NCBI GenBank assembly: GCA_003024985.2
Contig: PXIH01S0050469.1
From: Euperipatoides rowelli
Taxonomy: Eukaryota; Onychophora; Udeonychophora; Euonychophora; Peripatopsidae
Direction: 5' to 3' (one strand)
Length of the DNA: 12,345 bases
This document shows, one piece after another, positions 7,575-12,345 of the stretch (position 1 is the stretch's first letter; each line of letters begins with the position of its first letter). The notes beneath the pieces are model-generated. The model was given only the letters and a program-made list of their open reading frames with translations, made no database searches and was not told the DNA's origin. Position numbers and translations under genes: made by a program.

Positions 7575-7956
7575 CCTTGTAAATCAAGAGAAATATGAAA
7601 TATATTGAATGTTAAACCATCTTGGTCAATCATTCGAGCTAGTAATGCTGGTAAACTGTTGTCAGTTTTAGATTTTTTATAATGTTATTAAAGTTTTAGT
7701 TTTCCCAGAATCGTTAGGTATGTTTTCTTCCACATTTATCATTTCTTTTTAGCACATTTATATTATGAATATAATTTAGATGCACATAAATACCTTTCAT
7801 CAAACCACTAGTCTTTTTTAACACTGTGTTACACCGTTTGTATTTAGCTGATTGTCCATTTATTTCATGTAAAACATAATTCCAAATGGAAGATTCCTCT
7901 TCATTTGTACTTTTAAACTTCACATACTTCTTAACAAATCGATTAAGCAAGGCCAT
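7575..7956 (-). pseudogene. Truncated hAT transposase with BED zinc finger
   Basis: The minus-strand frame 7956-7714 encodes an 80-residue start with a BED-finger pattern: SSIWNYV, then AKYKRC, then HLNYIH. In BED fingers these are the aromatic Trp region, a C-x2-C and an H-x(3-5)-H. Here the first cysteine has become Tyr, so the zinc site is broken. Downstream on the same strand a second fragment (plus 7661-7575) reads SLPALLARMIDQDGLTFN, a segment that follows the BED finger in hAT transposases. The catalytic domain is absent: sequence homology stops at the right outer arm. The start codon lies 119 bp inside the transposon end at 8075, as expected. This is a 5' remnant of a hAT element of a different subfamily from the one at 2050-2970. 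Confidence 0.72.
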
Positions 7957-8056
7957 AATAATGTACAGTTTGTAATAAGCATACTAAAATTGTCAAAAGC
8001 TAGCATAGACTGAATTATGAGTGACATAACTCGTATATACAAGTCAACAACGGCAT

Positions 8057-8075
8057 AAAACTAGGGGGTTCCCTG
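8057..8075 (-). repeat. hAT terminal end (CAGGGAACCCC) of the BED-type element
   Basis: On the minus strand the sequence CAGGGAACCCCCTAG begins at 8075. It matches the CAGGG-type hAT terminal inverted repeat and lies 119 bp before the BED transposase start codon in the right orientation. The 8 bases outside (plus TGATCTTT, 8076-8083) would be one TSD copy. No partner end or second TSD copy was found, consistent with truncation. Confidence 0.55.
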
Positions 8076-8480
8076 TGATCTTTATTTATTTATTTTAAGA
8101 CGTTAAAAAAATCATTTAGTTATATTAATTGCTTTAAAAATAGTTCCGGTTTCTTAAAATAAAAATATAAGATGTTTCTTAGTTCAGCTGAAAAACTTGA
8201 CCATGCTACACTAACTCTTATGTGTTACATCTGCATGAGAAAAAAAATATTTGTGTTTCCATCAAAACATGGTTCTATAAATTATTTTATTTTTATTTAC
8301 AAAGAAAGCAATCATAAGAGCAATTATAGTTTCATTAGTAAATATTTTATATTTAGGGAAAAAAATAATTGGACCATACACATCCATTATAAAATTAAAG
8401 AAAAAATGAAAAACTGGCATACTTGTTTAATTAAGCCTGGAATTTCGAGATTGCAATCCCTAATTTCATCCAACCTATTA
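8076..8480. other. AT-rich DNA, no supported gene
   Basis: A 126-codon plus-strand open frame runs through 8172-8552. Its peptide is rich in Lys, Ile, Phe and Tyr, shows no domain, and ends inside the tandem repeat array. I treat it as a chance frame in AT-rich DNA. No RNA gene or terminal repeat is seen. Confidence 0.45.
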
Positions 8481-8800
8481 ATAGCAGTCATGATTTTTTT
8501 TTCACTCGTACAACCATCAGCACATTATCAATCTCCATTATCGTCTTTCTAAGATATTTTATGAACAGAGCATCAGAGAATGATCAAATTTATAGCAGTC
8601 ATGATTTTTTTCTTTCACTCATATTATCAGCACATTATTAATCTCTATTTTTATATCTAAGATTTTATGAACTTTAAATCAGAGAATGATCTAATATATT
8701 ACAAACACATTTTCTTTCACTCAGCTTGTTTGCATTTTATATGAGATTTTGCCTGAATGTATCAGAAGATTGTCAATCTCCATGCTTATCTTTCTATATA
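8481..8800. repeat. Three degenerate tandem copies, period about 110 bp
   Basis: Copy one starts ATAGCAGTCATGATTTTTTT at 8481 and copy two repeats this at 8592 (period 111). Both continue through CACTC, ATCAGCACATTAT, AATCTC, TCTAAGAT-TTTTATGAAC and ATCAGAGAATGATC. A third, much more diverged copy starts near 8698 and keeps TTTTCTTTCACTCA and a later ATCAGAA. Divergence increases to the right. Confidence 0.75.
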
Positions 8801-9754
8801 TATTTTTAATATAAAATTATTTTCTTTATCACCTAAATAAATGAGAAAAATCGTAACACATCAATCCATTAGTAGATTGTCCGTTACAGAAGTCATGACA
8901 ATCGATTTGTCTTTTTTCCTGAGCAGTTCTCATACATGGAAATATCAATACTTCCATTGTTCAGTGAATTGAGGCAGTTATGAAGCATGTGTCTCGGAAG
9001 TTTTGTCACAGTGACTTATTTTCCCTAGATTTAATTTCCAAGTGAAAGGGTTAATAAATCTAGTTTCAAGAATGCTAAGAGAAATTTTGGAAAGTGGATG
9101 GAGCATATTCAATTCCATACTACACATAACTGTTTGTGTATATTATTATTTATTAAATTGTATGGGAATATCATTTGTACACATACATCCAATTAGCTAA
9201 CTAACAATTACAATATATCAATATTTTATTGTTTTTGATTGATCAATCTGAATTTGATTGAAGGATAATCTTTTGTCTACATTAAAATGAGTACTTAAAT
9301 ATTGTCTGTAATATTATATTTCTGTAATATTGTTATTACCCTTTTTAATTTGTTAGAAAATATACATTTGTTACATGTTTACTATTGATCTAAATGGCCA
9401 TAGGAGTTTTATGTGGTTTAATCTTTGCTGTTATATTGAGTAGGTGATATTGAAAGCATATGTCATTGATATTTATTTTCTATAAGCTTTAATAAAGATA
9501 TTAATTAATCCTTTAATTTTTTTTTTTCCCATTGTTATTATTTGGGGTTGATTTTTAAATAGTTTTTTTTCTTCTAGTTTCATATATTAGCTGCATTGTG
9601 TTTGTGTTATTTGAACTGTGGTTTTGGATCTATCAGCATTTAAATATGGTTATATTGTGCTAAGCAAAGTGTATTATAATATTGCTATTGGTTTTTTGAG
9701 GCTGGTGGATGTTACAATAATCAAATCGAAAAGTATTTAAGTCTTTACATGATT
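8801..9754. other. AT-rich non-coding stretch
   Basis: About 950 bp without a supported coding region, RNA gene or transposon end. It contains a 12-bp palindrome GATTGATCAATC (9237-9248) and scattered AATAAA-like motifs (for example near 9491) that are expected by chance at this composition. The upstream part of the Ty3/Gypsy element (protease, reverse transcriptase, RNase H) would lie here if the copy were complete, but I see none of its motifs, so the element appears 5'-truncated. Confidence 0.45.
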
Positions 9755-10980
9755 TACCATTGGGGGGGGGGGTCAAATGGGCATCGGAAAAACTCTGGGT
9801 AGAATTAGATGTAGATACGTGTGGATTGGGATGTCAACATCCATCAAGCAGTATGTACATAGTTGCACCATTTGCCAGCTTGTTAAAATGAGCAGTAGAA
9901 AGCCTATCGGAGTAATGCAGTCTATCCACGTGACAAGGCCAACAATATGTTGCGTTGGACTTTATTGGACCTCTGCCGCACAGTGTAGGAGGTCATGAAT
10001 ATGTAATTATATTTATAGACCTCTTCACAAAATGGAAAGAAGCATTCCCGATTAGGGAAGCTACTGCCAAGCAAGCGGTAAGTAAACTACTGGAAGTGGT
10101 ATACCACAAACTGTTATAACGGATAGAGGCACCCAATTCAGAAGTAACGAGTTCAACGATGCCCTATGCTTCCTCAACATTAAACATAATAAATAAAGTA
10201 TCCATCATTTGGAGGCCAACCAAGCAGAGAGGGCTATCCGTACAATAAAATCTTTAATAAAATGTTTTTGGGAGGGCGCCATTATGCCTGGGACGAACAC
10301 TTAAATGAAATTCTCTTTGCGATATGTAGTGCCCTGCAAGAGAGCACAGGTGAATCACCAAGTTATCTTATCTATGGGAGTGATTTAGATTTCCCCATAG
10401 ACAATGAATTTATTTTTCCAGATGACATTAGAGAAGATGCCATTGACTTTGACCGTGTCAACATGGTGGAAAGAATTGGCCTTCTTCATTCTCTTGCAAA
10501 TAAAAACTGGTAGGAGCCCATGTTAGACAAGCCAAGCATTATTTGCAGAGAAGAAGTCATTCTTTCCGGATTGGTGACCTTCTCAAAGTCATTGACTTTA
10601 CCCCGTCATCTGGACCCCAAAAATCTCTGCTAAGCTAAGTCCCAGATTTAGGGTGCCTTTTCTTATCTCAAGAAAAACATCCGAGAACAACTATGAGCTG
10701 AAATTTGTACACAATAATAATGTGTTCGGTATGCGCCATTCCCAACAGATGGAACCGTACTTTGCACAAGAGCAATCAATAGCTGACATAAGTTTAGTGC
10801 ATCCAACACAGAGTTATTGCAAAACATCAGCTCATCTATAGATTTATCTACAGACTCTAGTATTGGAGACTCGACAATAAAAAGAATGTTTGGTCCTACT
10901 GGTTCAGATGAATCTTTACTAAACATTATTGAAATATACATTAAACAAATATTTAAGATTTGTCTGAATGACAACCAAAT
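9755..10980 (+). pseudogene. Ty3/Gypsy-type integrase (pol 3' part), frameshifted
   Basis: The region encodes the integrase end of an LTR-retrotransposon polyprotein in several frames. A zinc-binding N-terminal part (9777 on) keeps the C-x2-C pair in SCTICQ, but the histidine side is lost at an 11-G run (9762-9772). The catalytic core is readable: LDFIGPLP with its Asp at 9958-9960, ITDRGTQF with its Asp at 10122-10124, and QAERAIR with its Glu at 10227-10229. The last two are 35 codons apart, close to the D(35)E spacing. A C-terminal part follows (10262-10513 and on) through GDLLKVIDF to a tail ending in SQQMEPYF. Frame changes occur near 9940, 10105, 10262, 10510 and 10622, and a stop lies at 10194, so it is inactive. 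A Ser-rich open tail continues to about 10980. Confidence 0.85.
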
Positions 10981-11087
10981 TTTTTTTTTAATATCTTAGA
11001 AAATCTTCAAACTAATTTGAAATTTGTAGAATTTTGTAATGAAATTTGTTTTTCTCTTTTTAGGAAGTAATGCCTTGTAGAATTTGA

Positions 11088-11266
11088 AGGATGCTCCATA
11101 CTGTTGAAGGACCAACAATCTACGGCGTATCTCCATTGGCCTAGTTCACTAGGATATCCCAGCGCTGGAGATGTGCATGCCTGGGAATCCTTAGGCACTT
11201 GCCACAAGTGGGGTCACAAGTGTTGTGGACTAGGTTGACATACCCCGCAACAGTGTGGAGCATCCT
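11088..11266. repeat. GC-richer island bounded by 19-bp inverted repeats
   Basis: AGGATGCTCCATACTGTTG (11088-11106) and the inverted CAACAGTGTGGAGCATCCT (11248-11266) pair with one mismatch. The interior is far richer in G and C than the flanks and is dense with small hairpins: CCTAG-TTCA-CTAGG (11140-11153), the palindrome CCAGCGCTGG (11159-11168), CACTTG-CCA-CAAGTG (11196-11210), and a CACAAGTG direct repeat (11203 and 11215). No target duplication is evident. It could be a very short MITE, part of the retrotransposon, or a structured RNA. The 66-codon minus-strand frame crossing it (11007-11207) shows no domain. Confidence 0.6.
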
Positions 11267-11269
11267 AAA

Positions 11270-11857
11270 AACTTAAAAAAATAAAAAAGGAAAAAAAAAA
11301 ATCAAATTTTTTTATACACTAGTAGATAAGCAACAATGCGGGTGTTCTAACTCCGTACACTCCGTTGAAAAATGTTTTGAACAGTTAAAAATAATGTTTA
11401 TTATATTAGTCCTGCAGAAAAGTTAAAAATATAAAGAAAACAGAAATAAAACTATAAATACATAGGTTTATAGTTTATAAAGTAAAAAAAAAATAAAAAC
11501 ATGGTATATTTAGAATATACAATTGTTAAAAGGTTATTTTTTTTTTCTTATTTCTCTACTATAATCATGAAGATTATTTATTTAAATAGAATATTCTACA
11601 TATTTTTAAGTATGCATACTTCGTTCATGGCCATGAAAGATTGTACATGGGACTCGATACAATATAGCTAATAGCGCATGCCTTTTTTTTTTTTATATTA
11701 GTTATATTGTAATTGAGTTGCATTACAATCTTTAAAAAAAAATTTCTTAAATATTTATTTTTATATAAACTGCAAATCATTGGGTATTTGTATTTAAAAA
11801 AAAAGTACAAAAAGAAAATTAAAAAAAATTTTTTTTTTAATTTTTTTTTTTCTCACA
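11270..11857. other. Low-complexity AT-rich stretch between pol and LTR
   Basis: The stretch is dominated by A- and T-runs (11271-11303, 11680-11694, 11740-11745, 11820-11851). It carries two adjacent 14-bp palindromes (11608-11621 and 11624-11637). A 61-codon minus-strand open frame (11625-11810) reads a Lys/Tyr/Ile-rich peptide with no domain and is rejected as a gene. No env-like or other coding fragment is visible. Confidence 0.5.
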
Positions 11858-11866
11858 GAAGGGGAG
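11858..11866 (+). promoter_or_regulatory. Probable polypurine tract of the LTR retrotransposon
   Basis: AGAAGGGGAG is the only strong purine run downstream of the integrase and lies just before the sequence that behaves like an LTR. In Ty3/Gypsy elements a tract of this composition primes plus-strand DNA synthesis directly next to the 3' LTR. The exact tract border is uncertain by a few bases. Confidence 0.5.
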
Positions 11867-11867
11867 T

Positions 11868-12345
11868 ACTATAATGAACATTTTTATATGTTCATTTATA
11901 TTCAAGAAATATAAAGGGTTTATTTACATTATTGGTGATATTCCAGGTTTAGGAATAGCTATGCTTTCTAATTTATAAACATCAGGTTTGGTATACAAAT
12001 TGTTCTAATGCTAGTAATGCAAATTTTAGGCTACTTAGGTGACGTCACCAAAACTTATAAAAAGGTGGGTTAGTAATTGTTGATTGCTCTTCCCCGTCTC
12101 AACTGTCATCTTGTTCACTTCGAGACAACTCATAATCATCTGTACTGGGGACGGGCGACTGTGTCAAGTCAACGGTATCCTCTGGCCTTTACATGATACC
12201 CGTCGCAAATTTCACTGAGACCAGACCACGGGTAAATTACCGCCGGCTCAGTTAATTATATCAGTTCTAAATAATTACCTTTTTGTGACTTAGCTCAACT
12301 GTAGTAGTAACCTGTTGTGCTCAACAGCCTGTTATTGGAAAATGT
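11868..12345 (+). repeat. Probable 3' LTR, cut by the window end
   Basis: The segment follows the purine tract, lies downstream of the integrase on the same strand, and has the layout of an LTR. It opens near TACTATAATG with a 9-bp inverted repeat AATGAACAT/ATGTTCATT (11873-11896). It continues as an AT-rich U3-like part with CRE and TATA elements at 12038-12064, then a GC-richer R/U5-like part from about 12090. The first bases are not a clean TG, possibly a mutation, and the 3' end lies outside the window. No second LTR copy is present to prove identity. Confidence 0.55.
12038..12064 (+). promoter_or_regulatory. LTR core promoter: palindromic CRE plus TATA box
   Basis: GGTGACGTCACC (12038-12049) is a perfect 12-bp palindrome with the full CRE/ATF core TGACGTCA. 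Eight bases lie between the core and TATAAAAAG (12056-12064). This tight arrangement is typical of a strong RNA polymerase II core promoter and fits the U3/R junction of an LTR. Transcription would be expected to start about 25-35 bases beyond the TATA box, around 12085-12095. Confidence 0.6.

Noticed and set aside
8172-8552. Longest open frame in the window, 126 codons on the plus strand
   Set aside because: Peptide is Lys/Ile/Phe/Tyr-rich with no domain, crosses into a tandem repeat array, and has no supporting promoter or splice context. It is consistent with chance in AT-rich DNA.
9237-9248. 12-bp palindrome GATTGATCAATC
   Set aside because: Short, isolated, and not unexpected in about 12 kb of AT-rich DNA; no associated structure.
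9762-9772. Run of 11 G as a possible quadruplex or regulatory site
   Set aside because: A single homopolymer rather than spaced G-tracts. More likely slippage or sequencing noise inside the retrotransposon fragment.
10663-10974. 103-codon minus-strand open frame
   Set aside because: Lies antisense to the recognisable integrase C-terminal region; a shadow frame with no domain of its own.
11007-11207. 66-codon minus-strand frame over the GC-richer island
   Set aside because: No recognisable domain. The island is better explained by inverted-repeat structure than by coding.
1-12345. CRISPR array, bacterial operon, or phage-defence system
   Set aside because: There are no regularly spaced short repeats, no dense coding and no ribosome-binding pattern. 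Composition, SINE, Helitron, hAT and LTR features all point to an animal genome.

Overview
The window looks like intergenic or intronic DNA from an AT-rich animal genome, most likely an insect or another arthropod. This is inferred from base composition and the mix of transposon families; no host gene or rRNA fixes the species. I see no intact protein-coding gene. The window is a nested graveyard of transposable elements, and several can be delimited to the base by their termini and target-site duplications (TSDs).

Left third (1-3230). About 1.1 kb of AT-rich DNA has no recognisable gene, only one good splice-donor-like site at 353/354. A short non-autonomous Helitron follows on the minus strand (1112-1447), with a CTAG 3' end, a subterminal hairpin and a 5' TC end inserted between A and T. 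Next is a 359-bp non-autonomous hAT element (1671-2029) flanked by perfect 8-bp duplications (GTCATAGT). Downstream lies a badly decayed plus-strand hAT transposase of the TTF/ZMYM type (about 2050-2970).

Centre (3228-7520). Two arms of about 460 bp, inverted relative to each other and roughly three-quarters identical by eye, enclose 3.4 kb. Inside them are (i) a 1230-bp TA-flanked element with 327-bp terminal inverted repeats (3822-5051); (ii) a decayed coding region (5153-6726) for an unnamed protein family that starts with a C-x2-C...H-x2-C motif; and (iii) a minus-strand tRNA-derived SINE (6145-6418) that split this coding region and left a 13-bp TSD. With the two insertions subtracted, the arms and coding region would make a symmetrical element of about 2.8 kb. 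That makes it a candidate for an undescribed DNA transposon whose protein is the unnamed family. This is the most interesting inference in the window and is not proven.

Right-centre (7560-9755). A truncated minus-strand BED-finger hAT transposase (7575-7956) retains its terminal CAGGG end at 8075. Three degenerate copies of a roughly 110-bp tandem repeat follow (8481-8800), then about 950 bp of featureless AT-rich DNA.

Right end (9755-12345). A Ty3/Gypsy-type integrase region carries several frameshifts, but all three catalytic acidic residues are still readable. After it come a compact GC-richer island bounded by 19-bp inverted repeats (11088-11266), a low-complexity stretch, and a probable long terminal repeat. 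The LTR follows a purine-rich tract at about 11858, contains a palindromic CRE (TGACGTCA) 8 bp before a TATA box, and runs off the window.

The order of events can partly be read. The unnamed-family element and its arms came before the SINE and probably before the TA-flanked element. The 359-bp hAT element, the Helitron and the SINE still have clean boundaries and are probably the younger insertions.
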